Shown: positions 1 through 6,075 of the stretch, in pieces | How the letters are laid out: each line of letters starts with the position of its first letter | Position numbering within the stretch: position 1 is the stretch's first letter | From: JBDTLH01 sp039934875 | GTDB taxonomy: Bacteria > Acidobacteriota > Terriglobia > Terriglobales > Acidobacteriaceae | Length of the DNA stretch: 8,096 nt | Assembly: GCA_039934875.1 (NCBI GenBank) | Contig: JBDTLH010000183.1 | Location: 1-8,096 of the forward strand | Direction: 5' to 3' | Translations under genes and position numbers: made by a program | Notes under the pieces: model-generated | What the model saw: only the letters and a program-made list of their open reading frames with translations | Told to the model about the DNA's origin: nothing | Database searches by the model: none

Positions 1-837
1 GGAGATCTGCAGCCAGCGGGAGGACACCATCTTTGCTCCCACGAAGGCCAGGATGGTCGCGACTCCCTGGTCCACAAAGCGGAAGCGCTCCATGACTCCG
101 GCCAACGCAAAATAGAGCGCGCGCAAGCCGAGGATGGCGAAGACGTTCGACGTATAGACGATAAATGCATCGGTGGTGATGGAGAGCACCGCGGGGATGG
201 AGTCAACGGCGAAGAGCAGGTCGCTGGCCTCGATCAGCAGCAGCACGAGAAAAAGCGGGGTGGCATAGCGCAGTCCGTCTTTGCGCAGGAAAAACTGTCC
301 GTTGCCGAAGTCTTCGGTCACGCGCATGTGCTTGCGGGCAAAGCGCACCAGAGGATTCGCCTCCGGGCTGCCCTGCTTCTCGCGGTCGCGAAACAACATG
401 CGCACGGCGGTGAACAGCAAAAACGCGCCGAACAGGAGCATGATCCACTCGAAGCGATCGACCAGCCCGACTCCGACAAAGATGAACAGACCGCGCATGA
501 GCAGCGCGCCGAGGATGCCCCAGAAGAGGACTTTGTATTGGTAGCGCTTGGGCACATGGAAATATCCGAAGAGCGTGAGAAAGACGAAGAGGTTGTCCAC
601 GCTAAGAGACTGTTCGATCACGTATCCGGTGACGAAGTCGATAGCGGAGCGCCGCCCCTCAAGGAAGAACACGAGGATGGCGAAGCCGGCGGCGAGCGCC
701 ATCCAGAAGCTGGTCCAGGCAATGGCTTCGCGAAAAGACATCGCGTGGTCCTTACGATGGAAGACGCCCAGGTCGAGCGCCAGCATGAGCGCGACAAAGC
801 CATTGAAGACGATCCAGAATGTCAGGCTCTCATGCAT
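1..837 (-). CDS. TerC family integral membrane protein (partial, C-terminus off the window)
   Basis: The minus frame from ATG 837-835 is open for 279 codons to the window edge; usual family length is roughly 300-340 residues, so about 20-60 residues are missing. Hydrophobic segments alternate with short charged loops. Two stretches are diagnostic of TerC (PF03741): EQSLSVDNLFVF (residues 75-86) and EASDLLFAVDSIPAVLSIT (203-221), whose acidic residues inside membrane helices (E75, D81, E203, D206, D212) are the conserved candidate metal ligands. The family includes E. coli Alx and TerC and Bacillus homologues, linked to manganese export and tellurite resistance in the inner membrane; a role in Mn efflux here is inferred from the family. 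No Shine-Dalgarno motif precedes the ATG, and a REP-like hairpin lies only 16 bases upstream. I see no yybP-ykoY-like leader in the 41-base gap, although such Mn riboswitches often precede this family. The start is supported by the typical MHESLTFW opening. Confidence 0.93.
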   Translation of the reverse strand, partial: MHESLTFWIVFNGFVALMLALDLGVFHRKDHAMSFREAIAWTSFWMALAAGFAILVFFLEGRRSAIDFVTGYVIEQSLSVDNLFVFLTLFGYFHVPKRYQYKVLFWGILGALLMRGLFIFVGVGLVDRFEWIMLLFGAFLLFTAVRMLFRDREKQGSPEANPLVRFARKHMRVTEDFGNGQFFLRKDGLRYATPLFLVLLLIEASDLLFAVDSIPAVLSITTDAFIVYTSNVFAILGLRALYFALAGVMERFRFVDQGVATILAFVGAKMVSSRWLQIS

Positions 838-853
838 AGGTTAAATGACGTGG

Positions 854-877
854 GTGGCACAGACATTCCTGTCTGTG
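854..877 (+). repeat. REP-like palindrome, copy 1 (intact)
   Basis: A GTGG tetranucleotide (854-857) is followed directly by a perfect hairpin: arm CACAGACA (858-865), loop TTCC (866-869), arm TGTCTGTG (870-877). REP elements mobilised by RAYTs typically have a GTAG or GTGG foot at the 5' end of an imperfect hairpin, so the layout matches. It ends one base from the stop codon of the transposase gene and begins 16 bases upstream of the terC start, so it would be transcribed as a hairpin in the terC leader. Confidence 0.85.
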
Positions 878-878
878 C

Positions 879-1334
879 TCACTTCCCAGGGGTCCACAAC
901 CAGTCATAATCGTACGGATTACTACTGGAGACCACCTCGCCTGCATTCTGCAGGATGTATGTGTAATGGTAATCAAATTCAGCTTCCGTTCTCACCAGGT
1001 GATCGAATGACTCATCTTGCCAGACGCTTCCACTATCTCGCATCAGCCTGTTGACCGCGCGGGCAGATGCGCCTTTGATGCCCTTCATAATCCGCGCGAT
1101 TGTATACGGCTCCGCGTTCGCATCCAACAGCGGGGAGAACAACAGATGAGCGTGGTTGGTCAGGATTACTGCTGCATGCAATTCAAAGAACTTAGTGTTG
1201 CCAACAAGGCAATGTTCCAGTACCACCGTACGGGCAGCGGGGCCGAGCTTGACATTCTTCGCTGTGCAAAAGGTGATGAAGAGGGGGGTAGTGCCTCGCT
1301 GAATGTGGGGAAGGTTGCGGCGGTAGAAGGTCAA
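879..1334 (-). CDS. REP-associated tyrosine transposase (RAYT, Y1_Tnp/TnpA_REP family)
   Basis: This 151-residue protein belongs to the single-stranded-DNA HUH transposase superfamily that nicks and rejoins REP hairpins. The two metal-binding histidines are in TNHAHLLF (H61, H63). A GSVWQDESFDHLVR block (102-115) and YTYILQNA (124-131), with Y126 as the likely catalytic tyrosine, follow in the family order, and the protein ends with the WLW motif often seen near the C-terminus. The start is an uncertain TTG (1334-1332): upstream in frame only ATC, CTC and then a stop codon occur, no Shine-Dalgarno is seen, and the nearest ATG (1344) is out of frame. The opening (TTG)TFYRRNLPHIQ nonetheless resembles the family N-terminus, so the TTG may be a decayed ATG. 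Inverted REP-like palindromes flank the gene. Such transposases usually act on the repeats rather than moving as classical insertion sequences. Whether it is still expressed is unknown. Confidence 0.87.
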   Translation of the reverse strand: MTFYRRNLPHIQRGTTPLFITFCTAKNVKLGPAARTVVLEHCLVGNTKFFELHAAVILTNHAHLLFSPLLDANAEPYTIARIMKGIKGASARAVNRLMRDSGSVWQDESFDHLVRTEAEFDYHYTYILQNAGEVVSSSNPYDYDWLWTPGK

Positions 1335-1363
1335 GATGAGTCATTGTAAGCTGGATTTGAGGA

Positions 1364-1387
1364 CACAGACAGGAATGTCTGTGCCAC
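1364..1387 (-). repeat. REP-like palindrome, copy 2 (intact, inverted relative to copy 1)
   Basis: This is the exact reverse complement of copy 1: arm CACAGACA (1364-1371), loop GGAA (1372-1375), arm TGTCTGTG (1376-1383), then CCAC (1384-1387), which is the GTGG foot on the minus strand. It lies 29 bases upstream of the transposase TTG start. All 24 bases match copy 1, and the identity extends by at least one G at the foot side, which suggests recent or actively maintained copying. Confidence 0.85.
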
Positions 1388-1393
1388 CCCTCT

Positions 1394-1416
1394 CACGACA
1401 GGAATGTCTGTGCCAC
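1394..1416 (-). repeat. REP-like palindrome, copy 3 (degenerate)
   Basis: This copy has the same orientation as copy 2 and starts 7 bases after it. The right half is intact (loop GGAA, arm TGTCTGTG, foot CCAC at 1401-1416). The left arm reads CACGACA instead of CACAGACA, one base short, so the stem is bulged. Two same-strand copies in tandem give a REP cluster upstream of the transposase. Confidence 0.75.
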
Positions 1417-1430
1417 TGAGTCGTTCCACT

Positions 1431-2657
1431 CTAGCCCTTCATCTCCAACGTCTGCACCTTGCGCAGCTCGGGGAACCTCCACGCCCAGATGCCGACCACA
1501 ATCAGCGTACCCACTCCCCCGAGAATCACCGCGCGCACCGCGCCGAACCATTGCGCGGTTAGTCCCGATTCAAATTCGCCAAACTCATTCGATGCGCCGA
1601 TGAACAGAAAATTCACCGCGCTCACCCGCCCTCGCATCTCCGGCGGGGTGGCGATCTGGACTACTGTGCCGCGCACGATCACGCTCACCATGTCCGTTGC
1701 GCCGGTGATGAACAGCATTACCAGCGAAAGAGCGAAGCTGCGGGAGACGCCAAAGGCGATGGTGGCCGCGCCAAACAGCGCCACGCACCACAGCATGGTG
1801 GCTCCGGCGCGGCGGCGAAACGGACGATTAGCCAGCAGCACCGCCATCATCGCCGCTCCTACAGCCGGAGCGCTGCGCAGGATGCCCAGCCCGCGCGGTC
1901 CCACATGCAGTATCTGGTCCGCATAGATGGGCAGCAGCGCCACCGCTCCGCCCAGCAGCACGGCAAACAGATCGAGCGACACGGAGCCGAGAATGACCTT
2001 CTGCCGCCACACATACTTGAATCCGGCGAGAACGGTTTCGACGGAGGCGGCGCGCTGCTCCAGCCGCCCGGTGCGAGTAGCGATCAATGACATGGCAAGC
2101 AGTGAGAGCAAATACATGGGGACGGCGATGGCATACACCGGGGTCGCGCCGCCCACCGCATAGATCAAACCCCCCAGCGCCGGGCCGAGAATGGTGGAGG
2201 TGGTAAAGATCGACGAGCTCCACGCCACTGCATTGGGAAAGTGCTCCTCCTTCACCAGTTGCGGCATGAGCGCCTGGCTGGCTGGCCCGGAGAAGGCGCG
2301 CACCGTGCCCAGCAGCAACAATATCGCAAAGATGGCGCTGACCTGGTGCAAGTGCCGCGCCGATTGCCACAGCAGCAGTGCGGAGGACGAGGCGTATCCC
2401 AGATAACAGACCAGGAGCACGCGCCGCCGGTCGAAGCGGTCAGCGGTATGTCCCGCCAGCAGCGACAATAAGATCCCCGGCAGGAATTGCGCCAGGCCGA
2501 CGTATCCCAGATCGATTGCACGGTGCGTGATCTCATACACCTGCCACGCGACCGCGACCGACTGCATCTCGGAGGCGATTACCGAGAGCATCCTCGCCAT
2601 CTGCATCCAGCGGTAATCGCGATAACGAAATGCGGCCAGACCGGACCCGGAGGACAT
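1431..2657 (-). CDS. MFS transporter, MFS_3 (enterobactin-exporter-like) family
   Basis: This 408-residue protein has alternating hydrophobic segments along its whole length, as expected for a 12-helix major facilitator in the inner membrane that exports small molecules in exchange for protons. The loop 2-3 signature GHTADRFDRRRVLL (69-82) carries the conserved Asp and Arg residues. The C-terminal half has MRGRVSAVNFLFIGASNEFG (341-360) followed by EFESG, a block characteristic of the MFS_3 family (PF05977), which includes the siderophore exporter EntS. The actual substrate cannot be read from sequence; nothing nearby encodes siderophore synthesis, so a general efflux role is as likely. The ATG at 2657-2655 is chosen because the SGSGLAAFRYRDYRWMQMAR opening is the normal family N-terminus. 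No Shine-Dalgarno is visible. A terminator lies 22 bases upstream, so the gene is probably transcribed separately from the propeller gene. Its TAG stop is followed by the REP cluster. Confidence 0.9.
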   Translation of the reverse strand: MSSGSGLAAFRYRDYRWMQMARMLSVIASEMQSVAVAWQVYEITHRAIDLGYVGLAQFLPGILLSLLAGHTADRFDRRRVLLVCYLGYASSSALLLWQSARHLHQVSAIFAILLLLGTVRAFSGPASQALMPQLVKEEHFPNAVAWSSSIFTTSTILGPALGGLIYAVGGATPVYAIAVPMYLLSLLAMSLIATRTGRLEQRAASVETVLAGFKYVWRQKVILGSVSLDLFAVLLGGAVALLPIYADQILHVGPRGLGILRSAPAVGAAMMAVLLANRPFRRRAGATMLWCVALFGAATIAFGVSRSFALSLVMLFITGATDMVSVIVRGTVVQIATPPEMRGRVSAVNFLFIGASNEFGEFESGLTAQWFGAVRAVILGGVGTLIVVGIWAWRFPELRKVQTLEMKG

Positions 2658-2663
2658 GATTAA

Positions 2664-2669
2664 GTTATA
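2664..2669 (-). promoter_or_regulatory. possible -10 element of the MFS gene (leaderless?)
   Basis: On the minus strand the hexamer TATAAC ends 6 bases before the MFS start codon. If used as a -10 box, transcription would begin at or within a base or two of the ATG, giving a leaderless message, which fits the missing Shine-Dalgarno. The -35 position would fall inside the terminator hairpin and shows no good match (AATGCG). This is a weak inference. Confidence 0.25.
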
Positions 2670-2676
2670 CGGTACG

Positions 2677-2704
2677 GAAAAGGCCCCGCATTCGGCGAGG
2701 CCTT
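2677..2704 (-). terminator. Rho-independent terminator of the propeller gene
   Basis: Read on the minus strand, a 10-bp stem with one mismatch (AAGGCCTCGC / GCGGGGCCTT, coordinates 2704-2695 and 2689-2680) encloses a 5-base loop (2694-2690). A run of four T's then begins at 2681 and continues TTCC. It starts 22 bases after the TAA of the propeller gene and ends just ahead of the MFS start, so it insulates the two genes. Confidence 0.78.
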
Positions 2705-2726
2705 CTGTTCACTGACCGCTCTTTTC

Positions 2727-3854
2727 TTACAGCGGGAATCTCCAGATGATGACATTCGATTGATTGTCATCGACGGCGGCGAACTTCACGTTCTCGCCGA
2801 ACCGGTAAATACCCAGCCCGAACGAACCGCCCTGCGCCGGATCGACCGAGATTTGTTTCACGAAGGTCCCGTAGATGGTGAACTCAACGATCTCGCTCGG
2901 CTGGTTGGGGTCCGAGTTGATGACATCGGCGTTGGCAACCAGCAGATGCCCGTTGGGCGCCATTACCATGCCCAGCGGGCCGTGCAGGTGGACGTTGTCT
3001 TGATAGATCAGATGGCCTTTGCCGCCGTCGGAGTGGCGCTCACCGGCGTCGCCGATAGCGAATATCTCATTGTCTTCCGTGGAAGCGACGTAGAGCGTGT
3101 CCGAACTTGCGTTATAGACCAGACCGGTGGGGGCAACGAAGAGCGCTACCGGGTCGGGCCGATGCATGTAGCCGGAGCCGATCTGCGTGATTTTGCTGAC
3201 GTTCAGGCCATTGTTCCCGGCAGACGCATCAATGCGGATGATGGTGCCATTGATTGCATTGGAGACGAATATCTGTACCGTGCCGCCCTGGTCGTTGAAG
3301 GCCGCGTCCCAGGGAAAATCAATCAACGGGTTGGTGATGGATTGCAGCAGCGTACCCTGCTTGCTGATGACCAGAAGCGATCCCGGTCCCGCGGTCGCCG
3401 CCGTGCCGTCGAGGGTGGGTGCGCTGCCGACCACCACCAGGCCCTTGCGCAGAACGCCGAGAGCAGTCGAGAGTCCCGTCAGCGGGGCTTGCGATTGAAA
3501 GAACACGGAGCGGCTTCCGTCGGCCTTTATTTTGACGATGGTAGTGCCCGTGCCTTGCAGGTTCGCACTGCTATTGAAATTCGAGATCAGCAGGTCTCCC
3601 GCCGATATTTTGCCGTCTGCATCGTAATTCTGTGGCACAAACGCCACTCCATAAGGGTTTACGTCTCCGTTCGCGGGCACGGTCGAGGCAGTCTGCACTG
3701 GACTGGGCAAGAATGCCTCGTCCTTGTCGTTATCCTGCGCCTGAGCGCTGCTGCTGATTGTGGCGGCAAATGCCAGCGTCAGTGCACCGGCGACAAAGCG
3801 TCTGTTGTTGATCAATTTACGGCTGCGGTTGAAGAGTGATTCCAGGGTTTGCAT
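2727..3854 (-). CDS. secreted NHL-like six-bladed beta-propeller protein
   Basis: The chosen start ATG 3854-3852 gives 375 residues and has a good ribosome binding site (AAGGAG, 9-base gap). The frame stays open to a start at 3911, but that extension would precede the signal peptide and is less likely. Residues 1-39 form a secretion signal: basic residues (RSRKLINNRR), a hydrophobic core (FVAGALTLAFAATI) and an AQA cleavage site after A39. The mature protein has six repeats in which a 'G-hydrophobic' strand is followed by a 'LLVAN/IFVSN/LYVAS' strand and an 'I-x-x-I/F' strand, near residues 67-110, 131-164, 180-209, 241-267, 292-326 and 345-373. This is the pattern of NHL/SMP-30-type six-bladed propellers. 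No catalytic residues can be assigned; binding or scaffold roles and lactonase-like activity are all possible. It is divergently transcribed from the CadC-like regulator and may be its target. A terminator follows. Confidence 0.82.
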   Translation of the reverse strand: MQTLESLFNRSRKLINNRRFVAGALTLAFAATISSSAQAQDNDKDEAFLPSPVQTASTVPANGDVNPYGVAFVPQNYDADGKISAGDLLISNFNSSANLQGTGTTIVKIKADGSRSVFFQSQAPLTGLSTALGVLRKGLVVVGSAPTLDGTAATAGPGSLLVISKQGTLLQSITNPLIDFPWDAAFNDQGGTVQIFVSNAINGTIIRIDASAGNNGLNVSKITQIGSGYMHRPDPVALFVAPTGLVYNASSDTLYVASTEDNEIFAIGDAGERHSDGGKGHLIYQDNVHLHGPLGMVMAPNGHLLVANADVINSDPNQPSEIVEFTIYGTFVKQISVDPAQGGSFGLGIYRFGENVKFAAVDDNQSNVIIWRFPL

Positions 3855-3863
3855 TTTGGAGAT

Positions 3864-3869
3864 CTCCTT
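3864..3869 (-). promoter_or_regulatory. ribosome binding site of the propeller gene
   Basis: AAGGAG on the minus strand lies 9 bases ahead of ATG 3854 and decides this start over the upstream in-frame start at 3911. It forms part of a 10-base palindrome GGAGATCTCC (3858-3867), which has no loop and so probably no hairpin role. Confidence 0.75.
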
Positions 3870-3879
3870 TTTTACGTTT

Positions 3880-3899
3880 GGACCGATTGGTTCCGGTCC
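3880..3899 (-). other. possible hairpin in the propeller gene leader
   Basis: Inverted repeat arms GGACCG (3880-3885) and CGGTCC (3894-3899) enclose an 8-base spacer. In the minus-strand leader it would form a 6-bp GC-rich stem ending 10 bases upstream of the ribosome binding site. There is no U-run after it, so it is not a terminator. Function is unknown and chance occurrence is possible. Confidence 0.35.
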
Positions 3900-3936
3900 C
3901 ATGCGCAACATAAGCGCACCGGCACCGCCCTGTACT

Positions 3937-3961
3937 TTGGGAATTATTGGAAATTAGTTGG
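3937..3961 (+). promoter_or_regulatory. phased TTGG direct repeats, cluster 1 (candidate operator)
   Basis: TTGG occurs at 3937, 3947 and 3958, i.e. 10 and 11 bases apart, embedded in similar A/T-rich context (TTGGGAATTATTGG overlapping TTGGAAATTAGTTGG). One-turn spacing in the same orientation is how OmpR/PhoB-type winged-helix proteins bind as tandem dimers. The adjacent regulator has that fold. It lies in the divergent region and could serve either gene. No binding data; inferred. Confidence 0.45.
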
Positions 3962-4008
3962 TATTGCGCCTGGACTTCATTTGCGCTTCGCGCTCGAGGG
4001 AATTGCGG

Positions 4009-4014
4009 TAAAAT
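4009..4014 (+). promoter_or_regulatory. possible -10 box of the regulator gene
   Basis: TAAAAT matches the sigma70 -10 consensus at five of six positions and lies 62 bases ahead of the regulator ATG. At 17 bases upstream there is no recognisable -35 (CTTCGC), which would suit an activator-dependent promoter. If used, repeat cluster 1 would sit about 60-85 bases upstream of the transcription start and cluster 2 just downstream of it. Confidence 0.3.
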
Positions 4015-4043
4015 CTCTCACAAGCGAGTTACGAACCGGCACA

Positions 4044-4069
4044 TTAGGAAAACATTGGGAAATTGTTGG
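4044..4069 (+). promoter_or_regulatory. phased TTGG direct repeats, cluster 2 (candidate operator)
   Basis: A TAGG half-site at 4044 and TTGG at 4055 and 4066 are each 11 bases apart; the core TTGGGAAATTGTTGG (4055-4069) closely resembles both units of cluster 1. It ends 7 bases before the regulator start codon and so would overlap its translation initiation region, a position suited to autorepression. Inferred from spacing and similarity. Confidence 0.42.
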
Positions 4070-4076
4070 GGCCGCT

Positions 4077-6035
4077 ATGAGCCTGGAAACACGGCACTTT
4101 CAGTTCGGGCCATTCCGCCTTTATCCTTCAGAGCACCTTCTGATGCGAGAGCGCGAAGCGCTCCCCCTCGCCCCCAAAGTCTTCGAGATACTCGTCCACC
4201 TGGTGCGGCATAGCGGACACCTGGTCTCCCGCGAGCAGCTCATGAAAGCCATCTGGCCCGATAGCTTCGTCGAGGAGAACAATCTCACGGTCAACATCTC
4301 GATTTTGAGAAAAGTTCTGGGCGACGCCTCCGATGGCCATCCTTATATAGAGACGGTGCCGCGCAAGGGTTACCGCTTTCACGCTGGGGTAACGGAGGCG
4401 AGTGACCAGCCGGAGGTTGCGCTTGCAGTTGCCGCCGCGCCCCAGGCCCTACCCCTGGCGGCGCCGCAATTCAAGGTCATTCCGGCCGCGCCGTCGCCAC
4501 CGCCCGGTCGGCCCTCGATCAGACCCAGCCTCTTCACTATCGTGAGCCTGCTCGCGCTCGTCGCACTCGTTATTGCCGGATTCTCCTATCGCAACCGCAT
4601 CCTGCGTACCTCGGTCAAAGCGGGCGCCCCCTCTCTCGCCGTGCTTCCCTTCCGCTCACTGGGGGCGGATGCCGACGACGCGTACCTCGGCATGGGCATG
4701 ACCGACGCCCTCATCACCCGCCTGGGAAGCCTGCACCGGGTGGTGGTCAGGCCGGTCGGTGCGGTGCGAAAATACGCCGCCGAAGACCCTATCATCGCCG
4801 GACGCAAGCTCTCCGCCGACACCATTCTTGAAGGCGGGATCCAGCGCGATGGCGACCGCACCCGGGTCACCGTGCGGCTGCTGCGGGTGGCCGACGGAGA
4901 GCTGCTCTGGTCCGACCGCTTCGATGAAAAGCTGACTGACACCTTCGCCATCGAAGATTCCATCTCGCAAAGGGTGGCCGCCGCCCTCGCGCTAAATCTA
5001 TCGAGCGCGGAACAGCGCCGCCTCACCCGCCCCTTCACCGCGAACCCGCAGGCCTATCAGCTTTATATGAAGGGCAGGTTCTTTTGGAACAAACGCAGCG
5101 CCGATAGCCTCAAGACCGCTCTTGGCTACTTTCACCAGGCCATCGCCGCCGACCCCGGCTATGCCCTTGCCTACGCCGGACTCGCCGACGCATACATCTC
5201 CGCCGGCTCTTACGGCTACAGCATGATGCCCCCTACGGACGCCATGCCCAGGGCCAAGGCCGCCGCCCAAAAGGCGCTCGCCATTGACGATTCGCTCGCC
5301 GAAGCTCACACTTCTCTTGCCTATATCCACTTCACCTACGACTGGGACTGGGCCGCCGCTGAACAGGAGTTCAAGCGCGCTATCGAACTCAATCCCGGCT
5401 ACGACACCGCCCATCACTGGTATTCCCATCTGCTCGCTGCCCAGGGGCGCTTTCCCGAATCTTTTGCCGAGAGCCGGCGCGCCCAGCAAATTTCGCCGTC
5501 TGACACGGTCATGAACGAGCACATGGGCTGGCACTTCCTCATGGTCCGCGATTATCCGCGGGCCGTCGAGTTCTGCAACAAAGCCATCGAGATGGACCCT
5601 GATTTCCTGCTCGCCCACCGCGTTCTCGGCGAAGCTTACCTCTACCAATCGCGCTTCCCGGAGGCCATCGCCGAATTCGAAAAAGGGGTGGCCCTCTCCC
5701 ACTCGGACCCGGTGGCCCAAGCCTATCTCGCTCGCGCCTATGCCGACTCCGCCGCGCACTCCGACGACCCGGCTCAGGCCCGCTCAGAGCGCGCGCGGGC
5801 GGAAAAATACCTCGCCGCCCTGGAGCACATTTCCACCGAGCGCTACGTCTCCCCCGCGGAGATCGCCACCGTGCAAGCCTCGCTCGGCCACATCGATCAG
5901 GCTTTTGAATGGCTCGACCGCGCCTATGACGAACGCTCGAGCGCCCTCATCTACCTGAAGGTGGACCGCTCCTTCGACCCGCTGCGCGGCGATTCCCGCT
6001 TTCAGGAACTGCAACAGCGTATGAAGCTGAATTGA
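4077..6035 (+). CDS. CadC-like membrane one-component regulator (winged helix, TM, FlgO/TolB-like, TPR)
   Basis: 652 residues. Residues 6-104 are an OmpR/PhoB-type winged helix (Trans_reg_C): APKVFEILVHLVRHSG, VNISILRKVLGD and the wing YIETVPRKGYRF (90-101). A Pro/Ala-rich linker (about 112-150) leads to one membrane helix (151-171, FTIVSLLALVALVIAGF core), placing the DNA-binding domain in the cytoplasm and the rest in the periplasm. Residues 186-315 resemble the FlgO/TolB N-terminal-like domain (SLAVLPFRSL, ILEGGIQRDGDRTRVTVRLL, LLWSDRFDEKL). From about 325 to 620 there are TPR repeats (e.g. ALGYFHQAIAADPGYALAYA, EQEFKRAIELNPGYDTAHHW, IEMDPDFLLAHRVLGEAY). There is no receiver domain or kinase, so it should act as a one-component sensor like CadC; the signal is unknown. 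The frame is open back to 3849, but the domain begins right after ATG 4077, the chosen start; the Shine-Dalgarno is weak (GGGG). This architecture is frequent in Acidobacteriota. Confidence 0.9.
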   Translation: MSLETRHFQFGPFRLYPSEHLLMREREALPLAPKVFEILVHLVRHSGHLVSREQLMKAIWPDSFVEENNLTVNISILRKVLGDASDGHPYIETVPRKGYRFHAGVTEASDQPEVALAVAAAPQALPLAAPQFKVIPAAPSPPPGRPSIRPSLFTIVSLLALVALVIAGFSYRNRILRTSVKAGAPSLAVLPFRSLGADADDAYLGMGMTDALITRLGSLHRVVVRPVGAVRKYAAEDPIIAGRKLSADTILEGGIQRDGDRTRVTVRLLRVADGELLWSDRFDEKLTDTFAIEDSISQRVAAALALNLSSAEQRRLTRPFTANPQAYQLYMKGRFFWNKRSADSLKTALGYFHQAIAADPGYALAYAGLADAYISAGSYGYSMMPPTDAMPRAKAAAQKALAIDDSLAEAHTSLAYIHFTYDWDWAAAEQEFKRAIELNPGYDTAHHWYSHLLAAQGRFPESFAESRRAQQISPSDTVMNEHMGWHFLMVRDYPRAVEFCNKAIEMDPDFLLAHRVLGEAYLYQSRFPEAIAEFEKGVALSHSDPVAQAYLARAYADSAAHSDDPAQARSERARAEKYLAALEHISTERYVSPAEIATVQASLGHIDQAFEWLDRAYDERSSALIYLKVDRSFDPLRGDSRFQELQQRMKLN

Positions 6036-6075
6036 CGACCAGGCTCTTTACCCTTACTCACAAAATTACACAGAG

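Larger units (their letters stand above)
854..1416 (-). mobile_element. RAYT transposase with flanking REP-like palindromes
   Basis: The unit consists of one REP-associated tyrosine transposase gene, one palindrome immediately after its stop codon in one orientation, and two palindromes ahead of its start in the opposite orientation. This inverted bracketing is the arrangement described for RAYT/REP units in other bacteria. Base composition falls inside the unit: counting by hand, 961-1020 and 1141-1200 are each about 43% G+C, against about 70% for 1801-1860 in the neighbouring exporter. This supports separate origin. No target duplication could be recognised. Confidence 0.75.

Noticed and set aside
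328..909. 193-codon open frame on the plus strand opposite terC
   Set aside because: The composition is highly charged and of low complexity, typical of the antisense of membrane-protein codons; the opposite strand encodes an unmistakable TerC protein.
854..1416. The repeated palindromes as a CRISPR array
   Set aside because: There are only three copies, two of them in inverted orientation on either side of a gene, with no regular spacers and no cas genes.
1431..2657. Siderophore exporter as part of an iron-uptake cluster
   Set aside because: No siderophore synthesis, receptor or Fur-like site is seen in the neighbouring genes; family similarity alone does not fix the substrate.
2760..3839. 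359-codon open frame on the plus strand opposite the propeller gene
   Set aside because: It lacks a recognisable domain and mirrors a gene that has a signal peptide, a good ribosome binding site, six propeller repeats and a terminator. Long antisense frames are expected in GC-rich coding DNA.
3858..3867. Perfect palindrome GGAGATCTCC as a regulator binding site
   Set aside because: It arises from the ribosome binding site plus a few bases, is short, and has no second copy in the window.
3849..4076. N-terminal extension of the regulator frame upstream of ATG 4077
   Set aside because: The extension covers the divergent intergenic region and the candidate operator repeats, shows no domain, and the winged helix begins directly after ATG 4077.
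4998..5759. 253-codon open frame on the minus strand opposite the TPR region
   Set aside because: The Gly/Val/Glu-rich translation has no domain pattern and is the antisense shadow of clear TPR repeats.
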